A stretch of DNA of 46,291 nt from a virus. The stretch's first letter is position 1, and each line of letters starts with the position of its first letter. This document shows, piece after piece, positions 6,917 to 14,367 of the stretch. Position numbers and translations under genes: made by a program. The DNA lies in the IMG/VR virus record IMGVR_UViG_3300046313_000158, positions 1-46,291 of that record. One strand, 5' to 3'. The notes beneath the pieces were generated by a model. That model had not been told where the DNA came from. It did not search any database and saw only the letters and a program-made list of their open reading frames with translations.

Positions 6917-7524
6917 TTAAGATTATTGATAACTTAATCACTCCAAGATATGCCGATGCTATCGAAAGAGATATGGTTGATACATTACAATATTCGTATT
7001 TAAGACATACTTCAACTGATTTAAAATATGGTGAGTATCTAGGAGAACTTTACTCTGATAATAATGTAATGGACTGTGGGCAGTTTTCTTCACCAATATT
7101 TGATGCTGAAGTTAATCACTGCCATCCATTCTACTTTGAGTATATTAAACCACTAATTTACTCATTAGAAGATAAAGTTCCAGAATTTAGCATTACTGGT
7201 ATCTGCAGAATCAAGTCTAATATTTTAACTAAACAGAACTTACCTGATACCCATTATAATATTCCACATCATGATGGTTCAGATAAATGTTATTCTATGA
7301 TTTATTATACACAAGATAGTGATGGTGATACATTTTTATTTAATGAGTTCTTTACTATGGGTGAACCGCACCCAAATAAACTAACTGTTAATCAGAGAAT
7401 AAAACCTAAAAAGAATCGTGCTGTCATATTCCAGTCGAACAGATATCACGCCTCTTCTAATCCAGTGATACATAAAGATAGAATCATATTAAATTTCGTG
7501 TTCGAAGCCTATGCAAATAATTGA
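6913..7524 (+). CDS. 2OG-Fe(II) oxygenase
   Basis: A 203-residue dioxygenase beginning with GTG that overlaps the previous TGA. The iron motif is H119-H-D121 (IPHHDGS), the distal histidine H179 (NRYHASS) and R190 the 2OG contact. The strand YSMIYYTQDSDGDT after the first motif is the same as in its downstream neighbour (AILYLNDSDGDT), suggesting duplication within this cluster. The substrate is not predictable from the sequence. Confidence 0.8.
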   Translation: MIKIIDNLITPRYADAIERDMVDTLQYSYLRHTSTDLKYGEYLGELYSDNNVMDCGQFSSPIFDAEVNHCHPFYFEYIKPLIYSLEDKVPEFSITGICRIKSNILTKQNLPDTHYNIPHHDGSDKCYSMIYYTQDSDGDTFLFNEFFTMGEPHPNKLTVNQRIKPKKNRAVIFQSNRYHASSNPVIHKDRIILNFVFEAYANN

Positions 7525-8155
7525 TAACTTTTTTCCAGAAGATAAATTCAAAGAATTACAAGATCTAATTCTTGGACCAGCCATGCCATGGTATTATATT
7601 CCAAATATATCTGTTCCAGATTGGTTAAAGGTAGAAGACCCACTAGCAGTAGAAACAGATGCCTTGCAGTGTTTACTGTTCGATCGTCCAAGAAATTATA
7701 TTAGCGAAGAATATGGTATTCTTGAGGAGTATTTCTATAACATGATGATAAAGTTAGGATATCCGCAAGAAAACTTATTAAGGGTACGTGCTGCGATGAA
7801 ATGGCCAAAGATTGGCGTTGGAGCAGAAACCTATAATATACCACATATCGATTCACCAGCAGCCCATAAAACTGCCATATTGTATTTAAATGATAGTGAT
7901 GGTGATACAAGATTATTCCACCAGATACAAAAACCGATTAATTGCACTCCACTTTGTAAAGATTCTACAGAAGAAGAAAAAACTAATTATGCGAGCAACT
8001 TCACCCGTAGTGGGTTCACAATAAAGCATTCTATCCCACCAAAGGCTAATCGTTTACTTATATTTGATGGTATGCAGTATCATACTGCAGGGCATCCAGT
8101 GAATAGTAATAGAAGAGTTATCCTTAACATTAACATAGTAGATACAGGAAAATAA
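7511..8155 (+). CDS. 2OG-Fe(II) oxygenase
   Basis: A 214-residue dioxygenase overlapping the preceding gene by 14 bases. The iron site is H112-I-D114 (IPHIDSP) with distal H191 (MQYHTAG) and arginines R201/R202. An insert of about 30 residues at 135-165 separates the two halves of the barrel. Its start (MQIIDNFFPED) and the shared SDGDT segment make it the closest visible relative of the gene at 6913. Confidence 0.8.
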   Translation: MQIIDNFFPEDKFKELQDLILGPAMPWYYIPNISVPDWLKVEDPLAVETDALQCLLFDRPRNYISEEYGILEEYFYNMMIKLGYPQENLLRVRAAMKWPKIGVGAETYNIPHIDSPAAHKTAILYLNDSDGDTRLFHQIQKPINCTPLCKDSTEEEKTNYASNFTRSGFTIKHSIPPKANRLLIFDGMQYHTAGHPVNSNRRVILNINIVDTGK

Positions 8156-8156
8156 A

Positions 8157-8354
8157 ATGACAGAAGAAATCAAACCAATGACATTCGCCGACAAGTGGCA
8201 CGCAGAGAAACTACTAAAGCGTACTAAAAAGAAAGCACGCAAGCAACTACAACAAAAAGGTTTTAGTAAAGGCGAAGCCACTAAACTGGTTAAGCAGTCT
8301 GTTAATCGAATTGCTGCTCGTCCAACTAATCGTGGCGCTGGGCGTGGTGGATAA
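8157..8354 (+). CDS. small basic protein
   Basis: A 65-residue, very basic protein: two lysine/arginine-rich helices (residues 12-32) and an Arg/Gly C-terminus (RPTNRGAGRGG). It begins one base after the previous stop and its TAA overlaps the next ATG. The composition suggests nucleic-acid binding, but no known domain is recognised. Its position between two oxygenase genes may be only transcriptional. Confidence 0.65.
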   Translation: MTEEIKPMTFADKWHAEKLLKRTKKKARKQLQQKGFSKGEATKLVKQSVNRIAARPTNRGAGRGG

Positions 8355-9004
8355 TGATTTACGATTTACAATATATTAGTAAATCAAAATATCTACCATC
8401 TATTACAGTTAGACTGGGTAAGACAGTATTAGATTCTGATGCTACTGCTGGCTTATCCAAGATAGTTTTAGCAGAAGAACCTAATATTATTAAGAATGTT
8501 CGATCAACAGATGAGAATGATGATCAAGAATGGCTGACAGGTAAACTCTGGTCTTATAATTTTCTGGATTTTGATTACCCAGAAGTGACAGTGCTTAAGA
8601 GTTTTATAAAAGATTCTTATGAAGAGTATGCTAAAAGCTGTGGTTATAAATCAGAACCTGTTTACGTTCAATGCTGGGCGAATGTTATTAGAAATAATGG
8701 CAGACGTATAACGCCACATAATCACGCCAGCGCACACTCAAACGCACCACACGAGTATTCTAATATTTCTGGTAATATATGCATTCAAGCTGATAATACT
8801 AAAACTTATTATGAGAACCCATTCTTAAAGTATAATTCTATTGGTATTGATAACGTATCTGGAGAACTGTTTATGTTTCCATCACATATGATACATTGGA
8901 CTGATACGAATGAATCCGAGACCCCTAGAATTAGCATAGCATTTGATCTAATCACCCAAGAAGTGTATAATATGATTGATAATCATAACTATCGGTTGTT
9001 GTAA
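8354..9004 (+). CDS. 2OG-Fe(II) oxygenase, HxH variant
   Basis: A 216-residue PF13759-like protein. TPHNHA (H122, H124) with a following SGNICIQ strand provides the first metal motif. H178 or H181 (SHMIHW) is the distal ligand and R192 in PRISIAFD the probable 2OG contact. It closes the five-gene oxygenase block and is followed 20 bases later by a hairpin terminator, so the block from 5487 is probably one operon. Confidence 0.77.
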   Translation: MIYDLQYISKSKYLPSITVRLGKTVLDSDATAGLSKIVLAEEPNIIKNVRSTDENDDQEWLTGKLWSYNFLDFDYPEVTVLKSFIKDSYEEYAKSCGYKSEPVYVQCWANVIRNNGRRITPHNHASAHSNAPHEYSNISGNICIQADNTKTYYENPFLKYNSIGIDNVSGELFMFPSHMIHWTDTNESETPRISIAFDLITQEVYNMIDNHNYRLL

Positions 9005-9024
9005 CACTTTCGTTTTCCAAGAAT

Positions 9025-9050
9025 AACCCTACCAAGTGTAGGGTTTCTTC
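9025..9050 (+). terminator. Rho-independent terminator
   Basis: AACCCTAC pairs with GTAGGGTT around a five-base loop and is followed by a T-rich stretch. It lies between the oxygenase operon and the next promoter. Confidence 0.75.
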
Positions 9051-9059
9051 ATTTAGTGG

Positions 9060-9088
9060 TTGTCTTTCTTGCAAAGCTACTGTATAAT
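9060..9088 (+). promoter_or_regulatory. sigma-70-type promoter
   Basis: TTGTCT, 17-base spacer containing CTTGCAA, TATAAT. It drives the small genes at 9113 and following. Confidence 0.83.
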
Positions 9089-9112
9089 AGAGTCATCTGC
9101 TTAGGAGAACGA

Positions 9113-9238
9113 ATGAAATACGTGCTGATTACAAAGACTGGTCGAGTGATGTGTTTTTACGTTAAGGCTGTTGCTGAATTGTATCTCTCCATCAATGGTG
9201 GAGTTATTTGTTGTGAAGAAATCGAGGAGATGGTATGA
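9113..9238 (+). CDS. small hypothetical protein
   Basis: A 41-residue protein starting at ATG 9113 after AGGAG. It is the first gene behind a strong promoter. The sequence (KYVLITKTGRVMCFYV...) suggests a short beta-hairpin followed by a helix; two adjacent cysteines occur near the C-terminus. Not recognised. Overlaps the next gene by ATGA. Confidence 0.65.
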   Translation: MKYVLITKTGRVMCFYVKAVAELYLSINGGVICCEEIEEMV

Positions 9239-9450
9239 AGTATCGTGTGATTGTTAATGGTGTGTCGTTCTATTCAACAGCTACTGCCATCAAACGTGGC
9301 GTGGGTGATTCTATCGCAGTAAATGCAGCTGTCCGTCTCTGTGCTGAAGAAATGGGCGACAGCCTTGGACTCGGCAAGACCTTCGTCTTCTACGATAACA
9401 AAATGAACAAGTCGTCATTCGACGTACAAATTTCAAAGGTAACAAAATGA
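9235..9450 (+). CDS. small hypothetical protein
   Basis: A 71-residue protein coupled on both sides by ATGA overlaps. It has predicted strands at each end (KYRVIVNGVSFYS and SSFDVQISKV) around a central helix. Not recognised. It shares the promoter at 9060. Confidence 0.65.
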   Translation: MKYRVIVNGVSFYSTATAIKRGVGDSIAVNAAVRLCAEEMGDSLGLGKTFVFYDNKMNKSSFDVQISKVTK

Positions 9451-9941
9451 TTCGCTGGATCGAGAACGTAAGTAAGGACGCTGTGCGTAATGGCCATCAC
9501 TTTGATGCTGGTCCAAACGCCATGCTGATCCAAATTGGAGACCCAGCGTCTACGTTCCCTACACCAAAGTTCCCATTCAAAGTGGTGTCCCGTCACTTTG
9601 AGTTTCTCGATGCTGAGAACGATGGTTCATTCCCAGAAGAATGTCTCATCAGTGATGCAGACGCTCAGGAATTGGTGGACTTGCTCCAATACGCCATGGA
9701 CAATTCAATGAATGTAGTTGTCCACTGCCATGCTGGAATCTGTCGAAGTGGTGCTGTGACTGAAGTGGCTACACTGATGGGCTTTACGGCTACTGAGCGC
9801 CTACGAATCCCGAACATGCTTGTCAAGCACAAGATGATGAAGGTTCTGGGCTTGACTTACGACTCCGATGAGCCATCCCAAGTGGTGAATGGCGTCGTAA
9901 CCACTGGTGGTATCGTAGTGCCTGTAGGAGACTGGGAATGA
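9447..9941 (+). CDS. dual-specificity/tyrosine phosphatase-like protein
   Basis: A 164-residue protein with the cysteine-phosphatase P-loop HCHAGICRSG: C94 is the nucleophile and R100 the phosphate-binding arginine (C-x5-R). The preceding helix and VVVHCH strand fit the dual-specificity phosphatase fold. Such phage enzymes could act on phosphoproteins or on phosphorylated RNA or sugar substrates; this one cannot be assigned. The general-acid aspartate is probably one of the acidic residues at 55-70. It is coupled by ATGA overlaps to both neighbours. Confidence 0.78.
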   Translation: MIRWIENVSKDAVRNGHHFDAGPNAMLIQIGDPASTFPTPKFPFKVVSRHFEFLDAENDGSFPEECLISDADAQELVDLLQYAMDNSMNVVVHCHAGICRSGAVTEVATLMGFTATERLRIPNMLVKHKMMKVLGLTYDSDEPSQVVNGVVTTGGIVVPVGDWE

Positions 9942-10054
9942 AGTGGTACGATTATCTAAAGAGCACTAAGAGTGTAACAGCTGGGGAAGATCTGGCTGAC
10001 TCTATTGCCCTTATTGTCGTCATGGCTTTAGTTTGTGTGGTTGTCTTCATGTAA
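9938..10054 (+). CDS. single-span membrane microprotein
   Basis: A 38-residue protein. After a charged N-terminus (KWYDYLKSTKS) it has one hydrophobic segment of about 17 residues (IALIVVMALVCVVVF). It overlaps the phosphatase stop by ATGA. Probably an inner-membrane microprotein; the function is unknown. Confidence 0.6.
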   Translation: MKWYDYLKSTKSVTAGEDLADSIALIVVMALVCVVVFM

Positions 10055-10056
10055 AT

Positions 10057-10085
10057 TTGACTTGCAGACGTATCTGGAATAAGAT
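10057..10085 (+). promoter_or_regulatory. promoter for NAD salvage operon
   Basis: TTGACT, 17-base spacer starting TTGCAG, then TAAGAT, a weaker -10. It precedes the NMN adenylyltransferase and NAMPT genes. Confidence 0.65.
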
Positions 10086-10142
10086 ATATAAACAAAGAGT
10101 CTGGTAGTCAGACTCTAAAATGAATTCTTAGGAGCTAAGAAA

Positions 10143-11117
10143 ATGAAATCAGGAATCTTCATCGGACGTTTTCAACCCGTCCATCAAGGACATGTCCACG
10201 CACTGGGCATTGCCGCTTCTCAAGTAGAGAAACTCTACATCCTCGTTGGTTCTGCGAATCAATGTCGATCAATCAAAAACCCTTGGACATTCCAAGAGCG
10301 TGTACAGATGTTGCGTAACAAATTGCGTAATGCTAACATCTCCAACTACGAAATTCTCCCACTAAACGACTATCGTTACTCAGATTCTCAATGGATGTCT
10401 GATGTGCGTGCCACTGTTGACCACTATGACATGGGTGTACCAACCTTGTTTGGCCACATGAAAGAAGGTAACAACTATCTCACATGGTTCCCAGACTGGC
10501 CATTCAAGAGCATTGAGTCACAGTACAACGTAAACGCTACCGCTGTTCGTCAACGAATGTTTGATCTGAAAGATCCAGACATGCCAGAAACTGTTCAGGC
10601 TGATTATGCATTCTATGAGAAAGAGAAGGTAACCTTTGCAAACTATCCATTCCCAGAAACCCTCAACTTCAACTGTTCCGATGCCATCCTTGAATGTCAA
10701 GGACACGTCCTTCTTATCCAACGGAAGTTTGCGCCTGGGGCAGGAGCTTGGGCTTTACCTGGCGGGTTCAGGAACAGGAACGAGTCCTTTTTGGACTGCG
10801 CTATCCGAGAACTGCAAGAAGAAACCAACGTAAGAGTACCAGAAAAAGTTCTGCGTGGCTCTATCGTAAAGACTGAATTGTTCGATGACCCAACTCGTTC
10901 ATTTGGTATTCCCCGAAACACTATGGCTGTGTATATGAGAATCAACCCAAATCCTGATTTCTCGTTGCCACGTGCCAATGGTGCAGACGATGCTGCTTTG
11001 TGTAAGTGGGTGCCACTCACTGATGCACTGAATACAATTCAGATGTATGACGACCACAAAGACATCTTGTCAAAAGTAACTGGTGTTAACCCAATGCCAG
11101 CATTTTCAAAACTGTAA
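10143..11117 (+). CDS. nadM: bifunctional NMN adenylyltransferase-Nudix hydrolase
   Basis: A 324-residue two-domain protein. Residues 1-165 form a nucleotidyltransferase: GIFIGRFQPVHQGH holds the HxGH motif that binds ATP, and NVNATAVR is the ISSTxxR-like site. Residues 180-320 form a Nudix hydrolase with a complete Nudix box (GG-x5-E-x7-REL-x-EE). The enzyme joins NMN and ATP to make NAD+; the Nudix part is expected to cleave ADP-ribose-type compounds. It lies 16 bases before NAMPT, and together they form a two-step nicotinamide-to-NAD+ pathway. In other phages such pairs (NARP2) counter NAD-depleting immunity. It resembles the NatV protein of large vibriophages. Confidence 0.9.
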   Translation: MKSGIFIGRFQPVHQGHVHALGIAASQVEKLYILVGSANQCRSIKNPWTFQERVQMLRNKLRNANISNYEILPLNDYRYSDSQWMSDVRATVDHYDMGVPTLFGHMKEGNNYLTWFPDWPFKSIESQYNVNATAVRQRMFDLKDPDMPETVQADYAFYEKEKVTFANYPFPETLNFNCSDAILECQGHVLLIQRKFAPGAGAWALPGGFRNRNESFLDCAIRELQEETNVRVPEKVLRGSIVKTELFDDPTRSFGIPRNTMAVYMRINPNPDFSLPRANGADDAALCKWVPLTDALNTIQMYDDHKDILSKVTGVNPMPAFSKL

Positions 11118-11133
11118 AGATTAGGAGCTAATC

Positions 11134-12531
11134 ATGAAACTCGCAAAATCAATTATCTTGAACACCGACAGCTACAAAGTGAGTATGTTCAAACAATATC
11201 CTGCTGGCACAACTGGCGTTTATTCTTACATCGAATCTCGTGGTGGTCAATACGATCGCACACTGATGTTCGGTCTTCAAGCGTTTATTAAGGAGTATTT
11301 ACTTGACCCCATCACACAAGCCGACATTGATGTTGCAGATGAGATTCTTACAGCCCACGGCGAGCCATTTAATCGTTCGGGGTGGCAATACATCCTTGAT
11401 ACGCACAAAGGCTACTTACCTCTCGTCATTCGTGCTGTACCTGAAGGCTCTGTGGTGCCTGTCTCGAATGTACTGGCGACTGTCGAAAACACAGACCCAG
11501 AATGTTTCTGGCTGACAACTTATCTGGAAACTGCATTGCTCCGTGCCGTATGGTATGGTACAACTGTGGCAACCCAGTCTTATACTATCAAGCAAGTGAT
11601 TGCTGAATATTTGGAGAAAACTGGTGATCCATCTACTATTGATTTTAAGCTGCACGATTTTGGTGCTCGAGGTGTTAGCAGCATGGAGTCTGCTGGCATT
11701 GGTGGGGCGGCTCACCTCGTCAACTTTATGGGCTCTGATACTATCACTGGCGTCCTCTATGCTCGTGAGTATTACAACGGTGGCATTGCTGGTTTTAGTA
11801 TCCCTGCAGCAGAGCACAGTACAATCACTTCTTGGGGTCGTGCTGGTGAAGTAGATGCATACCGTAACATGCTGAAGCAATTCGGTCGTGAAGGTTCTAT
11901 CCTTGCTGTTGTGTCTGATAGCTATGACGTGTACAACGCTGCAGAGAAACTCTGGGGTGAAGAACTGCGTGACGAAGTTATCGCAAGTGGTGCCACTGTT
12001 GTGATTCGTCCTGACTCTGGTGACCCTGTTGTTGTGAACCGTAAGTTGATCGAGATCCTTGGTCAGAAGTTCGGTTACACTACCAACGCCAAAGGATTCA
12101 AAGTGTTGAACAACGTTCGCCTGATCCAAGGTGATGGTGTGAACGAATTGTCTATCCGTTCCATCCTTGGTGCCTTCATGGCAATGGGTTGGTCTGCTGA
12201 TAACATTGCGTTCGGTATGGGTGGTGCATTGCTCCAGATCGTCAACCGAGACACACAACGATTCGCTATGAAGTGTTCGTCTATCCAGATCAATGGCGTG
12301 TGGCAGGATGTCGTAAAAGACCCTGTAACCGACTCTGGAAAACGTTCTAAAGGTGGTCGAGTGACTCTGTGGCAGTCTGGTGGTGAGTTCGCTTCTGGCG
12401 TCCGTCCACCTTCTGGTTGGACTGATCGAGGCTTTGGAGGCTGGACAGAGGCTATGCAGACCGTGTTCCGTGATGGCCAGATCATCCGTGAATACGACTT
12501 CGCAGAGGTTCGAGCTAACGCTAAAAAGTAA
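11134..12531 (+). CDS. nadV: nicotinamide phosphoribosyltransferase (NAMPT)
   Basis: A 465-residue protein of usual NAMPT length. It opens with ILNTDSYKVSMFKQYP, and has LHDFGARGVSSMESAG (catalytic histidine region), VSDSYDVYNA, VIRPDSGDP and IQGDGVNELS, all classical NAMPT segments contacting phosphoribosyl pyrophosphate and nicotinamide. It converts nicotinamide to NMN, which the upstream gene adenylates to NAD+. A purine-rich site (TTAGGAGC) precedes the ATG. A strong hairpin follows the stop, so the pair forms a discrete operon. Confidence 0.95.
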   Translation: MKLAKSIILNTDSYKVSMFKQYPAGTTGVYSYIESRGGQYDRTLMFGLQAFIKEYLLDPITQADIDVADEILTAHGEPFNRSGWQYILDTHKGYLPLVIRAVPEGSVVPVSNVLATVENTDPECFWLTTYLETALLRAVWYGTTVATQSYTIKQVIAEYLEKTGDPSTIDFKLHDFGARGVSSMESAGIGGAAHLVNFMGSDTITGVLYAREYYNGGIAGFSIPAAEHSTITSWGRAGEVDAYRNMLKQFGREGSILAVVSDSYDVYNAAEKLWGEELRDEVIASGATVVIRPDSGDPVVVNRKLIEILGQKFGYTTNAKGFKVLNNVRLIQGDGVNELSIRSILGAFMAMGWSADNIAFGMGGALLQIVNRDTQRFAMKCSSIQINGVWQDVVKDPVTDSGKRSKGGRVTLWQSGGEFASGVRPPSGWTDRGFGGWTEAMQTVFRDGQIIREYDFAEVRANAKK

Positions 12532-12547
12532 ACCTAAAGTTTACTTA

Positions 12548-12576
12548 GAAAGACCCCACACGAAGTGGGGTCTTTC
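12548..12576 (+). terminator. strong hairpin terminator
   Basis: A 12-bp perfect stem: GAAAGACCCCAC pairs with GTGGGGTCTTTC around a five-base loop. The T-run lies within the stem end and is weak after it. It closes the NAD salvage operon. Confidence 0.78.
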
Positions 12577-12586
12577 AATTTAGTTG

Positions 12587-12615
12587 TTGACACTTTTGCA
12601 GATCGGCTGTATAAT
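12587..12615 (+). promoter_or_regulatory. sigma-70-type promoter
   Basis: TTGACA, 17-base spacer with TTTTGCAGATCGGC, TATAAT. Almost ideal. It drives the genes from 12647 to 14313. Confidence 0.87.
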
Positions 12616-12646
12616 AACTACAGTTGATTAGGAAAGAAAGACCCAA

Positions 12647-13036
12647 ATGTATACCTTTAACCCTCTGGCTACCATCCCCGCTGACCATACTGGATTCGGT
12701 ATTATCGTCGGTCTCTGCATCTTTATCACCCTCGTTGTGTTGATGAATGAAGCTGAGTTATTCTTTCATTGGTTCTTTGTAGCTACTGTCACTTGTGTCC
12801 TTGCTTATTTCGTTTCGTATAGCTGGACTGATCAGACTCCAAAGACATTCGTGAATGAGAAGGTTACTGCTACATTCGTCGGGTTCGAAGCTGAAGGTTA
12901 CAAAGAAAAGTCTGGTAAGAGTTACGTTGACAAACACTACACTTATGTGGTGTATAATGTAAATGGTAGTAACGTCTTGCTGTCTGCTAGCACTGGTCAG
13001 ACTTACCCACAAACTGCAATCCTGTACAAGAACTAA
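12647..13036 (+). CDS. membrane protein, two transmembrane segments
   Basis: A 129-residue protein with two hydrophobic segments (about residues 17-33 and 40-58) followed by a soluble domain of about 70 residues with strand-forming repeats. Probably an inner-membrane protein with a cytoplasmic or periplasmic C-terminal domain. Family not recognised. First gene behind the 12587 promoter. Confidence 0.7.
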   Translation: MYTFNPLATIPADHTGFGIIVGLCIFITLVVLMNEAELFFHWFFVATVTCVLAYFVSYSWTDQTPKTFVNEKVTATFVGFEAEGYKEKSGKSYVDKHYTYVVYNVNGSNVLLSASTGQTYPQTAILYKN

Positions 13037-13045
13037 GGAGTTATC

Positions 13046-13270
13046 ATGAGTGAAGGTTATAACACTGCTGAAGAAGCCATCCAAGCTGGTATTGATGCTG
13101 GTGGCGTGGAAGAGTTTGACGGTCAAAACTGTATGGACTACGATGAAGAAGTAGTCTGCGATGGTTGGGATGGAGTGGATCGTCGTTGTGACTGTGGTAA
13201 TCGTCGTGTCAGCTGGGAAACTGGTCAATACGATAATGGTAAATTCTACGCATATGGCGTGGCTTATTAA
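13046..13270 (+). CDS. acidic Cys-containing small protein
   Basis: A 74-residue acidic protein with four cysteines, the last two as CDCG, preceded by aspartate-rich sequence (MDYDEEVVCDGWDGVD). It could bind a metal but the spacing matches no known finger. AAGGAG precedes the start. It lies between the membrane protein and the RNA ligase in the same transcript. Confidence 0.65.
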   Translation: MSEGYNTAEEAIQAGIDAGGVEEFDGQNCMDYDEEVVCDGWDGVDRRCDCGNRRVSWETGQYDNGKFYAYGVAY

Positions 13271-13281
13271 GGAAATTGAAA

Positions 13282-14313
13282 ATGCGTAAACTTGCTACTA
13301 TTCGTCGTATTGATGAACTGAACCCCATCGAAGGTGCAGACAAAATCGAAGTTGCTGTTATCGGTGGTTGGAAGGTCGTGGCTCAGAAGGGTCTCTACGA
13401 AGTTGGTGACCTTGCTGTGTACTTCGAGATCGACTCTTGGATCCCGACTGAACTTGCTCCATTCCTGTCTAAAGGTAAAGAGCCACGTGAGTTCGAAGGC
13501 GTAAAGGGTGAACGACTGCGCACTATCAAACTGCGTGGCCAACTGTCTCAAGGTCTGCTGATGCCGTTGCGTGAGATCAAGTCTGACTTTCAAATGGATG
13601 CATTTGTTGAAGGTGACGACCTAACTGAGATCCTTGGCATCAAGAAGTGGGAAAAGCCAATGAACGCACAACTTGCTGGTGTGTGTAAGGGTAACTTTCC
13701 GTCTCTGATTCCAAAGACTGATCAAGAGCGTTGCCAGAACCTGAAGAAAGAAATCGTTGCTGCCAACGAAGCTGGTCTGAAGTTCGAAATCACTGAGAAG
13801 CTGGAAGGCTCTTCAATGACTGTGTACCAGATCAAAGGTGAGTTTGGTGTCTGCTCTCGTAACATGGATCTGAAAGAAACCGAAGGTAACTCTTTCTGGG
13901 CTACTGCTCGTAAAGATGGCATCCAAGAAAAGATGATGGCTGTTGATGAGTACTGGGACTTTGCTATCCAAGGTGAGCTGATTGGACCAGGAATTCAAGG
14001 CAACATCTACAATCTGAAGGAATGCGAGTTCCGTGTGTTTGATGTGTACAACATCCAAGCTGGTGAATACCTGCTGCCACAGGCTCGTCGTCGTCTGATC
14101 GAGCAGATGGGTCTGAAGCATGTGCCTGTGCTTGCACATACTGCTGATATGTACGACACTCTTGGTCTGACTGACATTCCACAACTGCTTGCATTCGCTG
14201 AAGGTAAGTCTCTGCTTGGTGATACTGAGCGTGAAGGTATCGTATTCAAGCAAGTCGATGGTGGTATGTCTTTCAAGGCTATCTCTAACAAGTATCTGCT
14301 TGGTGAAAAGTGA
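13282..14313 (+). CDS. ATP-dependent RNA ligase, Rnl5/DraRnl-like
   Basis: A 343-residue protein with a covalent nucleotidyltransferase motif EKLEGSS, K173 being the AMP-accepting lysine. Downstream are FGVCSRNMDL (motif III-like), IQGELIGPGIQGN (motif IIIa/IV region) and EGIVFKQ (motif IV), ending with FKAISNKYL (motif V). The N-terminal domain of about 130 residues before the adenylation domain is the architecture of the Deinococcus RNA ligase family rather than T4 Rnl1 or Rnl2. It seals RNA nicks. Possible roles are repair of tRNA cleaved by host defences or joining of the structured RNAs encoded here; both are inference. Confidence 0.85.
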   Translation: MRKLATIRRIDELNPIEGADKIEVAVIGGWKVVAQKGLYEVGDLAVYFEIDSWIPTELAPFLSKGKEPREFEGVKGERLRTIKLRGQLSQGLLMPLREIKSDFQMDAFVEGDDLTEILGIKKWEKPMNAQLAGVCKGNFPSLIPKTDQERCQNLKKEIVAANEAGLKFEITEKLEGSSMTVYQIKGEFGVCSRNMDLKETEGNSFWATARKDGIQEKMMAVDEYWDFAIQGELIGPGIQGNIYNLKECEFRVFDVYNIQAGEYLLPQARRRLIEQMGLKHVPVLAHTADMYDTLGLTDIPQLLAFAEGKSLLGDTEREGIVFKQVDGGMSFKAISNKYLLGEK

Positions 14314-14342
14314 TTGACTTGTAACGTAGTCTGTAGTATAAT
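14314..14342 (+). promoter_or_regulatory. sigma-70-type promoter
   Basis: TTGACT, 17-base spacer beginning TTGTAACG, TATAAT. It begins immediately after the RNA ligase stop codon and drives the AAA+ gene. Confidence 0.85.
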
Positions 14343-14367
14343 TTTGGTATTGATTTAAGGAATTTGA

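Noticed and set aside
11416-12258. Minus-strand frame of 280 codons
   Set aside because: It is antisense to the NAMPT gene, has a Thr/His/Cys-rich composition without domains, no ribosome site and no promoter.
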